Below are positions 7,886-16,511 of a stretch of DNA of 37,424 nt, one piece after another. Source of the DNA: Candidatus Methanoperedens nitratireducens (GTDB taxonomy: Archaea; Halobacteriota; Methanosarcinia; Methanosarcinales; Methanoperedenaceae); the NCBI RefSeq assembly GCF_900196725.1, contig NZ_FZMP01000206.1, positions 1 to 37,424 on the forward strand, in the 5' to 3' direction. Each line of letters begins with the position of its first letter. The stretch's first letter is position 1. The position numbers were made by a program, and so were the translations under genes. The notes under the pieces were generated by a model, which had not been told where the DNA came from, made no database searches, and saw nothing but the letters and a program-made list of their open reading frames with translations.

Positions 7886-9223
7886 ATGGAACTGGCTTTC
7901 AGCAGAGGTACTATTATCATCCGCGGTGATATCAGGATTCCTAACTCCACATGGGATGAACGTTCCAGAACATTCAGATCTGTGGCTTTAAACTACAGGG
8001 ATATCATAGATTATCTTAAAGTATCAGGTATGGATTTTAAAGACAATGTCCTTGACCTTATACCATGTCCTGACCTCCGTACCGGCGTAGTACTGAGAGA
8101 TTACCAGCAGCAGGCCCTGGAGGCGTGGGAAGCGGGAGGAAGGCGGGGAGTAATCGTTCTTCCCACTGGAAGCGGAAAGACGTTCATAGGGATAAAAGCC
8201 ATATCCCTGCTTAATACCCCGGCAATAGTGGTAGCTCCTACCATCGATCTGATGAACCAGTGGCGCGCCAGGCTGAAAGAAGAGCTTAAAGTTGATGCTG
8301 GGGTACTGGGAGGAGGAGAGCAGGAGATAAAAGCAATAACCGTATCCACGTACGATTCTGCATACATACACGCCGAGCGGCTGGGTAACAGGTTCGGGTT
8401 CATGATATTTGACGAGGTACACCACCTGCCTGCCGAGGGTTACAGGCACATTGCAGAGATGTTCGCCTCACCTTTCCGTATGGGTCTGACAGCTACCTAC
8501 GAGCGTGAGGATGGCCTGCATACGGAGCTTAACCGGCTTATAGGGGGCAAGATCTTTGAGAAAAAGGTAAGCGAGCTTGCCGGAGAACACCTCTCGCCGT
8601 ACCGGATCGAAAAAATAACAGTTGACCTGATCAGGGAAGAGCAGGAGGAATATAACCTGAAGCAGGGGATTTTTTCGGATTACCTGAGAAAAAATAACCT
8701 TTCGCTCAGGAACCCGGCTGATTTCCAGAGACTCGTTATACGGAGTGGAAGAGACCCAGGTGCAAGAGAGGCATTACTTGCAAGGAACACGGCGAGGGAT
8801 ATTGCCTTTAACAGCGCATCAAAAGTAGGGAAGCTTGCCGGGATCCTGAAAAACCACAAAGAAGGCAAAGTCTTCATTTTCACGGAGCATAACAAGTTAG
8901 TCCACAGGATATCAAAAGAGTTCCTGATACCCGCTATCACCTACAGGACAGCGGGCAAAGAAAGGAGCGAGATACTTGAGAGATTCAAATCGGGCATCTA
9001 TAAAGCGGTCGTCACCTCGAAGGTGCTGGATGAAGGTATAGATGTTCCGGACGCCGATGTAGGCATAATCATAAGCGGGACAGGCAGCGAGAGAGCCTTT
9101 GTACAGAGGCTTGGAAGGATACTCCGGAAAAAGAAAGGGAAAGAAGCGATACTGTATGAGCTTGTGTCGGCTGATACAAGCGAGATCAACACTGCAAAAA
9201 GGAGGGCAAGAGCCCTGAGATAA
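7886..9223 (+). CDS. XPB/Rad25-family DNA helicase
   Basis: Archaeal XPB is a superfamily 2 DNA translocase that pairs with the nuclease Bax1 in nucleotide-excision-type repair. An N-terminal damage-recognition-like domain (1-65) precedes the ATPase lobes. The visible motifs are Walker A PTGSGKT (93-99), the DEVHH box (176-180), motif III LTAT (201-204) and the RED motif specific to XPB (207-209). In lobe 2 there are FTEHNK, DEGIDVPDADV and QRLGRILRKKKGKE near the C-terminus, with the arginine finger region. The length of 445 fits archaeal XPB. Bax1 follows two bases after the stop. Confidence 0.95.
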   Translation: MELAFSRGTIIIRGDIRIPNSTWDERSRTFRSVALNYRDIIDYLKVSGMDFKDNVLDLIPCPDLRTGVVLRDYQQQALEAWEAGGRRGVIVLPTGSGKTFIGIKAISLLNTPAIVVAPTIDLMNQWRARLKEELKVDAGVLGGGEQEIKAITVSTYDSAYIHAERLGNRFGFMIFDEVHHLPAEGYRHIAEMFASPFRMGLTATYEREDGLHTELNRLIGGKIFEKKVSELAGEHLSPYRIEKITVDLIREEQEEYNLKQGIFSDYLRKNNLSLRNPADFQRLVIRSGRDPGAREALLARNTARDIAFNSASKVGKLAGILKNHKEGKVFIFTEHNKLVHRISKEFLIPAITYRTAGKERSEILERFKSGIYKAVVTSKVLDEGIDVPDADVGIIISGTGSERAFVQRLGRILRKKKGKEAILYELVSADTSEINTAKRRARALR

Positions 9224-9225
9224 CA

Positions 9226-10710
9226 ATGCTTACATCCGACCTTCTCGTTACAAGAACCTACAAGGGAAAAATAGAACCTGTTTACGCTTCTCTTGATACG
9301 GAGAGCGTTGAGATTGCCAGTTCGGTCATAGACCTCTTCCGGAACCACGTCGGAAAAACCTACGGAGACCTGCTTTCTGAGATAGAAGAACTTGAGGAAA
9401 TGAATTACCGCTTTATAAGAGGTCTGACTGCGCTCCTTGAAAGAAGATGTGAAATAGATGTAGATGCTGCTATTGACCCTGTCGCTGCCAGAAGAACGGT
9501 GTTTGAGGAATGTAAAGGGATAGTCACATGCCAGGAAGAACGCCAGGACATCATAGTCAGGGCTGCGGGTAAGCTTCCTATTGCGCCCGAACAACTGGAA
9601 AAAGCCCTATGGTCTGACCAGGAAGAGAATCTTGTGATCAGGGAATTCCAGGCTCTTTCTCCGGAGGACCTGCTCAGGCAGTATAATCTCTCACTTGCCC
9701 AGACGCTCCTGTTCAAAGCTACAGGAATGGAACTTAGGATAGAAGGCAACTACCAGTATGTATTCAGGAAGCTCAAGCAGCTTGGGCTTATGTACTCTAT
9801 CGAGCAGGGTAAAATATACCTTGACGGGCCTATCTCTTTGTTCAGGCTAACTGAAAGATACGGGACGTCTTTTGCGAAACTGCTGCCTGCTATTATCAGG
9901 TCGGAAAAATGGAGCTTAAAAGCCAGCATATTGAGAAAAACATTTCAGGGTAAAAGGATTCTTGAATTCACCCTGGATAATACGAGGCGAGTTTTCGATT
10001 CCGATATTTTTGAAGAAACGTTTGATAGTGCTGTTGAAAGAGAATTTTCCATGCTTGACTTCAATGGCTGGTCTGTAAAGCGCGAGCCGGCAGTGCTGGA
10101 AGCGGGGCAGTATGCCTTTATTCCCGACTTCTCGCTTGAAAGGAACGGAAGCAGGGTATATGTGGAAATAATCGGCTTCTGGACACCTGAGTATCTAAAG
10201 AATAAGATACAGAAGATAAACCAGGTAAAAGAGAACATTATCCTCCTGGTGGATAAGAACCTTGCATGTTCGGGTTCGGATTTCAAAACTGCTGACGTTC
10301 TTTTCTATGATAAAAAAATCCCGTATATCGGGATAATAAAGATTCTCAGGAAATACGAGGAGAAACAGTTATCAGAAGAGCTTACAAAACTTGGTGATGT
10401 GAAGATAGCCATAGATGGCGATGTAATCGACCTGGATGAGATGGCTAAAAAATATAATCTGAGCATTGAGACTTTGAAAAAAGTGGTCGATCGGTATAAA
10501 GGAGAATATTCACTCATCGGGGACCAGCTTGTCAGCAGGCAAACCCTGGGAATTATCCGGAACGAATTAACCGGTATAAGAAGGCATAACGAAGCTATCA
10601 AAATCTTTGACAAATACGGAGTAAAAGGGCATTGCTCAATACTTGAATTCCTTGGTTACAGGGTGAAGTGGAGCGGGCTTGATCCCGGGAACGCGGAAAT
10701 AATGGCATAA
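9226..10710 (+). CDS. bax1: Bax1 nuclease, XPB partner (DUF790)
   Basis: Bax1 binds archaeal XPB and cuts DNA next to bubbles, so the pair resembles eukaryotic XPB with XPG. The 494-residue protein starts in typical DUF790 style (MLTSDLLVTRTYKGKIEPVYA). Its nuclease core is of the PD-(D/E)xK type, with IPDFSL (Asp301) and then VEIIGFW (Glu314); Glu271 upstream may be a third ligand. A C-terminal helical domain (about 370-494) follows. The gene begins two bases after the XPB stop, in the invariant archaeal order. There is no sign of degradation. The pairing makes the assignment firm. Confidence 0.93.
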   Translation: MLTSDLLVTRTYKGKIEPVYASLDTESVEIASSVIDLFRNHVGKTYGDLLSEIEELEEMNYRFIRGLTALLERRCEIDVDAAIDPVAARRTVFEECKGIVTCQEERQDIIVRAAGKLPIAPEQLEKALWSDQEENLVIREFQALSPEDLLRQYNLSLAQTLLFKATGMELRIEGNYQYVFRKLKQLGLMYSIEQGKIYLDGPISLFRLTERYGTSFAKLLPAIIRSEKWSLKASILRKTFQGKRILEFTLDNTRRVFDSDIFEETFDSAVEREFSMLDFNGWSVKREPAVLEAGQYAFIPDFSLERNGSRVYVEIIGFWTPEYLKNKIQKINQVKENIILLVDKNLACSGSDFKTADVLFYDKKIPYIGIIKILRKYEEKQLSEELTKLGDVKIAIDGDVIDLDEMAKKYNLSIETLKKVVDRYKGEYSLIGDQLVSRQTLGIIRNELTGIRRHNEAIKIFDKYGVKGHCSILEFLGYRVKWSGLDPGNAEIMA

Positions 10711-10770
10711 ATCATATGCAACAACTATGTGTTTTAACATATGTCTATGTTTAGTAATGTCTTTTTAACA

Positions 10771-10949
10771 ATGCAATCAATCAATTTATTACAAAAATAA
10801 TTTGTGAATTACTGAAAGAACCATTCAGGAACCAAGAGAAGCTAACAGTCTGGCATAGGATACCGGACGGTGAAGCAGGGGAGAGACACCCGGACATATC
10901 ATCGAACCGGTCCGGGATGTACCAGATTTGTTCCGAAGGGCAGCAGTAA
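10771..10949 (+). pseudogene. possible 59-residue gene interrupted by a one-base deletion
   Basis: ATG 10771 opens MQSINLLQK and stops at once. If one A is added to the A5 run at 10793-10797 the frame continues to a TAA at 10947-10949. The later part reads like protein (LLKEPFRNQEKLTVWHRIPDG, then SSNRSGMYQICSEGQQ). No family is recognised. As it stands the open part has no usual start codon. The same DNA can also form stems (CCCGGAC with GTCCGGG near 10887-10915), so a structured leader RNA is an alternative. It lies between Bax1 and the CHRD protein gene. Confidence 0.33.
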
Positions 10950-11056
10950 GCACATGAAGCGCTATGAGGAGCACTATGTGAAGTAGCTTTAAGCAAGCCT
11001 TGTCTGGTTGAAAAACATTGAAATTGATGCAAAAATCGATAAATGGAGGAAAACAA

Positions 11057-11137
11057 ATGAATAAAAATACAACGAATGGTTTAAGAAGAGGCAAACACGC
11101 GAAAATAGCTGAAAAGAAGCTGGATAAAGGGGGGTAA
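11057..11137 (+). CDS. possible 26-residue basic peptide before the CHRD gene
   Basis: A strong ribosome site (GGAGGA, 11045-11050) lies seven bases before ATG 11057. The peptide begins [20 protein letters not shown] and is very basic. It stops five bases before the CHRD gene ATG, and its last codons (AAAGGGGGG) supply the ribosome site for that gene. This suggests translational coupling or a leader peptide. No family is known. Confidence 0.4.
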   Translation: MNKNTTNGLRRGKHAKIAEKKLDKGG

Positions 11138-11142
11138 TTATA

Positions 11143-13050
11143 ATGAATAGAAAAATAAGTTTAGTGCTACTGTTATTAACAGCAGCAGCCCTGGTGGGGG
11201 TACCGGGGGCTTCGGCATTACCTGCTTTCACCGCTAATCTCACGGGTAGTGAAGAAGTACCACCTGTAGTTACACTTGCCCGGGGCAATGCGACGTTTAA
11301 CCTGAGCGATAACGGCACAGTACTGCAGTTCAGGGTCACGGTAGCCAATATAACAAATGCCACCGCTTCACATATCCATCTGGCACCGGCAGGAGCGAAC
11401 GGCCCGATTGTAGTGAACCTGTTTACCGGACCGACAAAAACTGGAACATTCGATGGTGTGCTTGCAGAGGGTAACATAACACAGGCAAATCTGACCGGTC
11501 CGCTTGTTGGACAGTCTTTCAGTGCTCTGATAGATAATATGACGGCTGGTAATACATATGTCAATGTACACACAACCCAGAACCCTGGAGGTGAAATCCG
11601 GGGACAGATACTGGTAGCGCCGACTCCGGAAGCAGCATTCAACATCTCAGGTTTCAAGATAAACGATACAAATGGCAATGGTGTATGGGATGCCGGAGAA
11701 ATGGGGATAGAGAACTGGAATATCAACCTGTTTAATAATTCAGGTATGCAGGCAGCCAGTACATCGACCGATGCTTCAGGCTTCTACCAGTTCACGAATC
11801 TTATCCCGGACAGCTATAATGTCACTGAGGAAATGAGAGCTGGATTTACTCCTACCAATGCCACAACCAGGGCAATAATCATCCAAAACACGGACGTTAC
11901 GAACGTGAACTTCACGAATACGCCGTCGGTACCGCAGGCAAATGGCAGTATCTCGGGCTTCAAGTTCAACGATATCAACGGCAACGGGTCATGGGATCCA
12001 GTAGAACCGGGGCTTGCGAACTGGACGATAGTATTGACAATGCCGGATGGCAGCAACATAACCAATACGACAAACACGGAGGGGTTCTATAGGTTCAGCA
12101 ACCTCTCGGCGGGTAACTATACGATAGGAGAAGTTCTCCAGCCGGGCTGGGTACGGACGTTTCCTCAGGTACCGGTTCGCAACATAACTCTCCTGGCAGG
12201 GGGGAACGTGACCGATATCGACTTCGGAAACATGCAGGTACCGCAGGGAACATTCAACATCTCAGGCTTCAAGATAAATGACACAAATGGCAATGGTGTA
12301 TGGGATGCCGGAGAAATGGGGATAGAGAACTGGAATATTAACCTCTTGAATGCCACAACCGTCACACAGATAGCCAGTACATCAACTAATGATTCAGGCT
12401 TCTACCAGTTCACGAACCTTACCCCGGGTGTCTATAATGTAACTGAGGAAGTAAGAGCAGGATTTACTCCTACCAATGCCACATTCAGAGTGATAACCGT
12501 CGAAAACATGGATGTAACGAATGTGAACTTCTTAAATCAGGTCACAGTGACACCTACTCCGACACCTACTCCGACACCTACTCCGACACTAACACCAACA
12601 CCTACTCCGACGCCGACACCTTCTCCAACACCAACTCCGACGCCGACACCTTCTCCAACACCAACTCCGACACCAACACCGACTCTGACACCAACTCCTA
12701 CTCCGACACCACCACCACCTACAGCTGCCAGCATCTCAGGCTTCAAGATAGAAGACCTCAATGGTAATGGAATATTGGATGAAGGAGAGAAAGGTCTGAA
12801 GGGCTGGGAGATCAAACTGACCGGTATCGGACCGGAAACTGCGGGTATCCATGAGGAAACTGCCACGGATGACCAGGGCTTCTACAGTTTCGAAAATCTC
12901 CCGCCTGGCAGGTACATTGTAGTGGAAAAAGTCATGGGAGGTTTTGTACCCACCGTTTCTCCGGTTATAATCGTAACCGTGGAAAACGGTATGAATTCCA
13001 TGAACAACAACTTCATGAATAGACGACCGGTATCCAGTCCAACAACATGA
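11143..13050 (+). CDS. secreted CHRD-domain protein with SdrD-B-like repeats and Thr-Pro linker
   Basis: This is an extracellular protein of 635 residues. A signal peptide (about 1-25, ending GASA) is followed by a CHRD domain (about 28-157, with [19 protein letters not shown] and GGEIRGQI). Four SdrD-B/Cna-B-like beta domains come next (about 167-258, 270-363, 371-464 and 530-626), each opening SGFK.(N/E)D.NGNG..D.GE, a calcium-binding-like loop. A linker of about 60 residues of Thr-Pro repeats (467-527) separates domains 3 and 4. Domains 1 and 3 are nearly identical in DNA (from 11641 and 12256), so they arose by recent duplication. There is no C-terminal anchor or PGF motif, so it is probably released or held non-covalently. 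Adhesion or matrix is the likely role; no enzyme activity is visible. Confidence 0.88.
   Translation: MNRKISLVLLLLTAAALVGVPGASALPAFTANLTGSEEVPPVVTLARGNATFNLSDNGTVLQFRVTVANITNATASHIHLAPAGANGPIVVNLFTGPTKTGTFDGVLAEGNITQANLTGPLVGQSFSALIDNMTAGNTYVNVHTTQNPGGEIRGQILVAPTPEAAFNISGFKINDTNGNGVWDAGEMGIENWNINLFNNSGMQAASTSTDASGFYQFTNLIPDSYNVTEEMRAGFTPTNATTRAIIIQNTDVTNVNFTNTPSVPQANGSISGFKFNDINGNGSWDPVEPGLANWTIVLTMPDGSNITNTTNTEGFYRFSNLSAGNYTIGEVLQPGWVRTFPQVPVRNITLLAGGNVTDIDFGNMQVPQGTFNISGFKINDTNGNGVWDAGEMGIENWNINLLNATTVTQIASTSTNDSGFYQFTNLTPGVYNVTEEVRAGFTPTNATFRVITVENMDVTNVNFLNQVTVTPTPTPTPTPTPTLTPTPTPTPTPSPTPTPTPTPSPTPTPTPTPTLTPTPTPTPPPPTAASISGFKIEDLNGNGILDEGEKGLKGWEIKLTGIGPETAGIHEETATDDQGFYSFENLPPGRYIVVEKVMGGFVPTVSPVIIVTVENGMNSMNNNFMNRRPVSSPTT
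12541..12722 (+). repeat. low-complexity coding repeat (Thr-Pro linker)
   Basis: Tandem ACACC(T/A)ACTCCG-type units encode the Thr-Pro linker of the CHRD protein. Long minus-strand frames here (Val-Gly repeats) are only the mirror of this repeat. Such tracts change length easily by slippage. Confidence 0.85.
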
Positions 13051-13144
13051 TTCAGTCGTGAATGTTCGGCTAAACATAGATCACCATAGAAACATGGATT
13101 AGAGGTCCGCATATATGTAGATGAAACAGTGAGATAAGGCTTGA

Positions 13145-13185
13145 TTCGCACCGCGCAGTCGATAGTCATGATTGCGTGGTGCGAA
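13145..13185. repeat. 13-bp stem hairpin upstream of DUF1614
   Basis: TTCGCACCGCGCA (13145-13157) pairs with TGCGTGGTGCGAA (13173-13185) through 13 bp with one G-T pair and a 15-base loop. It covers the upstream GTG (13176) that would give the longest DUF1614 frame, which argues for the ATG at 13215. It may terminate transcripts from the CHRD gene or mark an operator. Confidence 0.55.
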
Positions 13186-13214
13186 ACACAAGCCTGAAGA
13201 TTTTTTTAAAACTT

Positions 13215-13892
13215 ATGTCCCATCTATTCTACCCGAGAATTGCCGCATCTTTCCTGGCACTTTTCTTTTTGGTGCTCATAGCGCTCTTTTTCCTCGTGAG
13301 CCTGGGCCTGATAGGCATCGCCTTCAGGAAGCTGGGTTTTCCTCCTGAGTATTCCATACTTTTACTGTTTTTATCTCTTCTCGGCAGCCACATAAACATC
13401 CCTGTCAGGAGAATAGAATCACAGGTCCCGGTAATCTCAGGAGCAGTTATTGATTTTTACGGGTTAAGGTATGTTATCCCGCCTATTGAGGTAAAGCGGC
13501 GCACGATCATAGCAATAAACATAGGAGGAGCAGTTATTCCTGTAATAATCTCCGGGTTCCTTATGTTCCGGGCTAATCTGGCTGATGTTGTATTCGGGGT
13601 TACGGTAATGTCGATACTTATCCATATGATAGCGCGCCCGATCAAGGGGCTTGGCATTGCGGTTCCTGCGCTTCTTCCGCCGCTTATGTCAGCCGCTCTT
13701 GCTCTTTTGCTTTCACCCCAGGATCCTCCCATCATCGCATACATTTCAGGGACTCTCGGAAGCCTCATCGGCGCGGATCTCCTCAACCTGGAAAAAATCC
13801 CTGAGCTTGGCACTCCGGTCGCTTCGATAGGAGGTGCCGGAACATTTGACGGGATTTTCCTGACCGGGATAATATCAGTGCTGCTCGCTTAA
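13215..13892 (+). CDS. DUF1614 family membrane protein
   Basis: An integral membrane protein of 226 residues from ATG 13215, or 238 from a GTG at 13176 that lies inside a strong hairpin and is therefore less likely. Hydrophobic segments run through most of its length. The conserved family features are NIPVRRIES, VISGAVIDFYGLRYVIPPIE, ALLPPLMSAALALLLSPQ, GSLIGADLLNLEKIPELGTPVASIGGAG in two blocks, and TFDGIFLTGI at the end. The family is common in archaea and some bacteria and has no established function. There is no clear operon partner: the next gene is on the other strand. Confidence 0.85.
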   Translation: MSHLFYPRIAASFLALFFLVLIALFFLVSLGLIGIAFRKLGFPPEYSILLLFLSLLGSHINIPVRRIESQVPVISGAVIDFYGLRYVIPPIEVKRRTIIAINIGGAVIPVIISGFLMFRANLADVVFGVTVMSILIHMIARPIKGLGIAVPALLPPLMSAALALLLSPQDPPIIAYISGTLGSLIGADLLNLEKIPELGTPVASIGGAGTFDGIFLTGIISVLLA

Positions 13893-13933
13893 GCACTTTA
13901 AGAGTAGAATTCAGTAGATACCGTCAAAAACAG

Positions 13934-14338
13934 CTATAACTTCTCAAGCCTCATCCTGAACTCTTTCCTGTGCCTTTTCTCTTCATCAAGGATATGCTTC
14001 AGGACTCCGACAACTTCAGGGTCATCGATGGTATTGATCTGACTTTTATACATCTCTATAGCCTCTGTCTCGTGCTCTATCTGCATCTTGAGCTGGCTCC
14101 TCAGTTCATCGCCCCCGAAATCAAGCTCTTTATGTTCCATGCCGGGCTTCCCGCCCCTTTTCACGATAAGGTCTGCAAGCCAGTTCATATGCCTCATTTC
14201 ATCGACTGCGATAGCTTCCGTGACCCTGCCGGGATCGCACTGCGGCATGATAAAGGCGTTCCTCACGTATATCATGGTGGCTTCGATCTCGTGGACAAAG
14301 GCTTTGTTCAGTAAACGGGTTATTTCTTCTGTGTCCAT
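13934..14338 (-). CDS. ferritin-like diiron protein
   Basis: The 134-residue protein is predicted to be a four-helix bundle with two ferritin-type iron motifs. Ligands in the first half are Glu17 (HEIEA) and Glu47-x2-His50 (DEMRH); those in the second half are Glu90 (EHETEA) and Glu120-x2-His123 (EEKRH). This is the bacterioferritin/rubrerythrin core without a rubredoxin tail. Likely roles are iron storage or peroxide removal in the cytoplasm of an anaerobe; heme binding cannot be judged. It stands alone and its start is 80 bases from the divergent DedA gene. Confidence 0.85.
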   Translation of the reverse strand: MDTEEITRLLNKAFVHEIEATMIYVRNAFIMPQCDPGRVTEAIAVDEMRHMNWLADLIVKRGGKPGMEHKELDFGGDELRSQLKMQIEHETEAIEMYKSQINTIDDPEVVGVLKHILDEEKRHRKEFRMRLEKL

Positions 14339-14417
14339 ATATCAGCCCTCTATCTGTTGCGAATCAATTAAGAATCAGCAAACGACTATTTATCTTTAAC
14401 TGGCATATGGTCATTCC

Positions 14418-14867
14418 ATGTTAGAATCTCTTGAAAGCTTGTTGTTGGACTATGGCTATACGGGTTTATTCCTGGCAAGCTTTTTAGCATCTACGATACT
14501 TCCATTTGGCAGCGAGGGGATAGTCGTAATTCTTATTTATATGGGATTCAACATCCCTGCGGTCGTGCTTGTAGCCTCAACCGGTAATTTTCTGGGCGCA
14601 TGCACAAGCTATTACATAGGTTTGAAGGGGCGGGGCTACATAGAGAAATATCTAAGGATAAGACCGGATGAAATTAAAAAAGCAGAGACTTACTTTTCAA
14701 AGTACGGTTCTTATGTGCTTCTGTTCACTTGGGTCCCTATCATAGGGGATGCTTTCACGGTAGCTGGCGGGCTCCTGCGCTTGCGGTTCCTTGTATTCTC
14801 AATCTTTGTATTCACGGGCAAGTTCCTGCGCTACCTGGCTGTAGCGTACTTTGCAGGGATTTTTTAG
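14418..14867 (+). CDS. DedA/SNARE-associated (YqaA-like) membrane protein
   Basis: The protein of 149 residues has four or so hydrophobic segments and family marks: GLFLASFLASTILPFGSEGIV at the N-terminus (split as GLFLASFLAS and TILPFGSEG), GNFLGACTSYYIGLKGR near residues 57-73, and FTWVPIIGDAFTVAGGLLR near 103-121. DedA-superfamily proteins move or flip lipids or lipid carriers in the membrane. This short form is the YqaA type. It is a single gene with a short AT-rich promoter region before it. Confidence 0.85.
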   Translation: MLESLESLLLDYGYTGLFLASFLASTILPFGSEGIVVILIYMGFNIPAVVLVASTGNFLGACTSYYIGLKGRGYIEKYLRIRPDEIKKAETYFSKYGSYVLLFTWVPIIGDAFTVAGGLLRLRFLVFSIFVFTGKFLRYLAVAYFAGIF

Positions 14868-14953
14868 TATGAGCTCTGGAAATAACTAAATAAAATGTCG
14901 ATTTAAACCGATTAACCAAAACTTATAACATATGGCGTTTATAAGAAGGTACT

Positions 14954-15592
14954 ATGGTAGAAGAGAAAAAACCCCTCGATAGCAGGTCCGAGGTAATGCG
15001 CACAATCCTTAATATCTCCAAAAGCCTGGCAAAAGAGAAGCAGGGTGCTCTCTTTGTAATAGCCGACCGGGCAAAGATCACAGGCAACTACCGCCCTCAC
15101 TATCCCCAGATTGAGTTCACAGGCAATCTTCTGAGCAAGGGAATGGATGCTGTTATTGAAAAGCTTGCTACCCTTGATGGGGCGGTCATCTTTACACCGG
15201 AGGGAAGCCTGATAGCATATGGCTCAAGGATCTTAAAATCAGAGACCCTTCTTGGCTTCGGTACAAAGCATGCAGCAGCTAAGGGAATAACATCATTTGA
15301 CAGTTCCGCGACCGCGGTCCTGGTCTCGGAAGAGAGCGGCTGGATAAAGGTCTTCCAGAAAGGGGAAATCGTGCTTGAGACCGATGCTGTAGATATCGAG
15401 TCCTCCACGCTGGAGAAGGTCTCAAGCTTCCTTACCAACCATGACATGGCATTGCTTGCAGGAGCGGGCATATCCGTGGCAGCAGGCATAGTTACAGCCC
15501 CTACATTACTGATAGTTGGCGGAGCGTACCTGGTTGTGAAAACAGCAGGCTCTGTGATATCCTCGGCATTAAAGAAGGAGAAGAGCAAATGA
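14954..15592 (+). CDS. DisA_N (diadenylate cyclase)-like protein with C-terminal hydrophobic segment
   Basis: Residues 15-145 resemble the DisA_N/DAC fold that makes c-di-AMP from two ATP. DGA is kept at 75-77 (LDGAVIFTPEGSLIAYGSRI region), followed by GTKHAAAKGI (103-112) and VSEESGWIKVF (124-134). In well-studied DAC enzymes the second motif is RHR; here it is KHA, so activity is uncertain. A long Ala/Gly-rich hydrophobic region (about 166-205) may anchor it in the membrane or form a hairpin. The gene ends one base before the dapF ATG and is probably co-transcribed. An archaeal DacZ-type cyclase or a nucleotide-binding relative are both possible. Confidence 0.7.
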   Translation: MVEEKKPLDSRSEVMRTILNISKSLAKEKQGALFVIADRAKITGNYRPHYPQIEFTGNLLSKGMDAVIEKLATLDGAVIFTPEGSLIAYGSRILKSETLLGFGTKHAAAKGITSFDSSATAVLVSEESGWIKVFQKGEIVLETDAVDIESSTLEKVSSFLTNHDMALLAGAGISVAAGIVTAPTLLIVGGAYLVVKTAGSVISSALKKEKSK

Positions 15593-15593
15593 T

Positions 15594-16406
15594 ATGATAC
15601 GTTTTACAAAACTGCACGGGAACGGGAATGACTTCATTGTGATAGATGAGTATAAGGCGAAAGTCATACAGGATGATGAAAAGCCGGCATTCGCTTCAAA
15701 ATACTGCGACCGCCGCTTCGGGATAGGCGCAGACGGGGTCCTGTACCTTGGAATTTCGGATAAAGCGGATATCCGGATGCGGATATTCAATCCTGACGGA
15801 ACGGAAGCGGAAATGTGCGGCAACGGGATACGCTGCCTTGTGAAATATGCTCTTGATAAAGGATATATTAAAGCGAATGCTGCCGTTGAGACTCTCGCAG
15901 GAGTCCTTTCCATAAGCTCACGGCGAAACGACAGGACATGGATAACAGTGAACATGGGAAGACCTGAATTCAGTAGAGAAAAAATCCCTGTAAAAGGGAC
16001 AGGTGAGTTCCTTGAGGTCGGTATGCATGGATATAAAGTATCTGCCGTGAATACGGGAGTTCCCCATGCGGTCGTTTTTGTTGATTCACTTGATAGCCCT
16101 GAACTTTTTAACACAGCACCGGAGATTCGCTACGACCCCGTTTTCCCTAAGGGGACAAATGTCAATTTTGTGCGTGTCAATTCCAGGGATGAGATTGCCG
16201 TCCGCACGTATGAAAGGGGTGTTGAGGCAGAGACATTAAGCTGCGGCACAGGCTCTGTTGCGTGCGCTGCTGTTGCTCACAGGCTCGGTAAGACGGGCAG
16301 CAAGGTCAGGGTAAACACAAAAGGTGGCGAGCTTGTTGTATCTCTTAAAGATGGGACTGCTTTTATGGAAGGCGCGGCTGAACGGGTATTCGACGGGCTG
16401 ATATAA
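15594..16406 (+). CDS. dapF: diaminopimelate epimerase
   Basis: DapF converts LL- to meso-diaminopimelate in lysine synthesis, using two cysteines as acid and base and no cofactor. At 270 residues it is of normal length. It begins MIRFTKLHGNGNDFIVID and has the first catalytic Cys in EMCGNGIRC (near 81), the substrate-binding GVPHAVVF and FPKGTNVNFV, and the second catalytic Cys in LSCGTGSVACA (near 217). Both cysteines are intact. It follows the DisA_N-like gene by one base. As archaea lack DAP in the wall, its role is lysine synthesis. Confidence 0.96.
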   Translation: MIRFTKLHGNGNDFIVIDEYKAKVIQDDEKPAFASKYCDRRFGIGADGVLYLGISDKADIRMRIFNPDGTEAEMCGNGIRCLVKYALDKGYIKANAAVETLAGVLSISSRRNDRTWITVNMGRPEFSREKIPVKGTGEFLEVGMHGYKVSAVNTGVPHAVVFVDSLDSPELFNTAPEIRYDPVFPKGTNVNFVRVNSRDEIAVRTYERGVEAETLSCGTGSVACAAVAHRLGKTGSKVRVNTKGGELVVSLKDGTAFMEGAAERVFDGLI

Positions 16407-16449
16407 AAAATTATATAGGAATGGATAAGTTTAAGTATCTGCTTATCTC

Positions 16450-16486
16450 TAATGATTAATAGTAGTTGAATCTATAATGATTAATA
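16450..16486 (+). promoter_or_regulatory. 12-bp direct repeats upstream of the cytochrome operon
   Basis: TAATGATTAATA occurs at 16450-16461 and again at 16475-16486, 25 bases apart (just over two helix turns). The pair lies between a TATA-like ATTATATA (about 16410) and the first cytochrome ATG at 16512, which has AGGAG at its ribosome site. The spacing suggests tandem sites for one regulator; this is inference. Confidence 0.45.
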
Positions 16487-16511
16487 ATGATAGGATAAAT
16501 AGGAGTAACGT

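Noticed and set aside
12537..12866. Minus-strand Val-Gly repeat frame
   Set aside because: It is the mirror of the Thr-Pro coding repeat in the CHRD gene.
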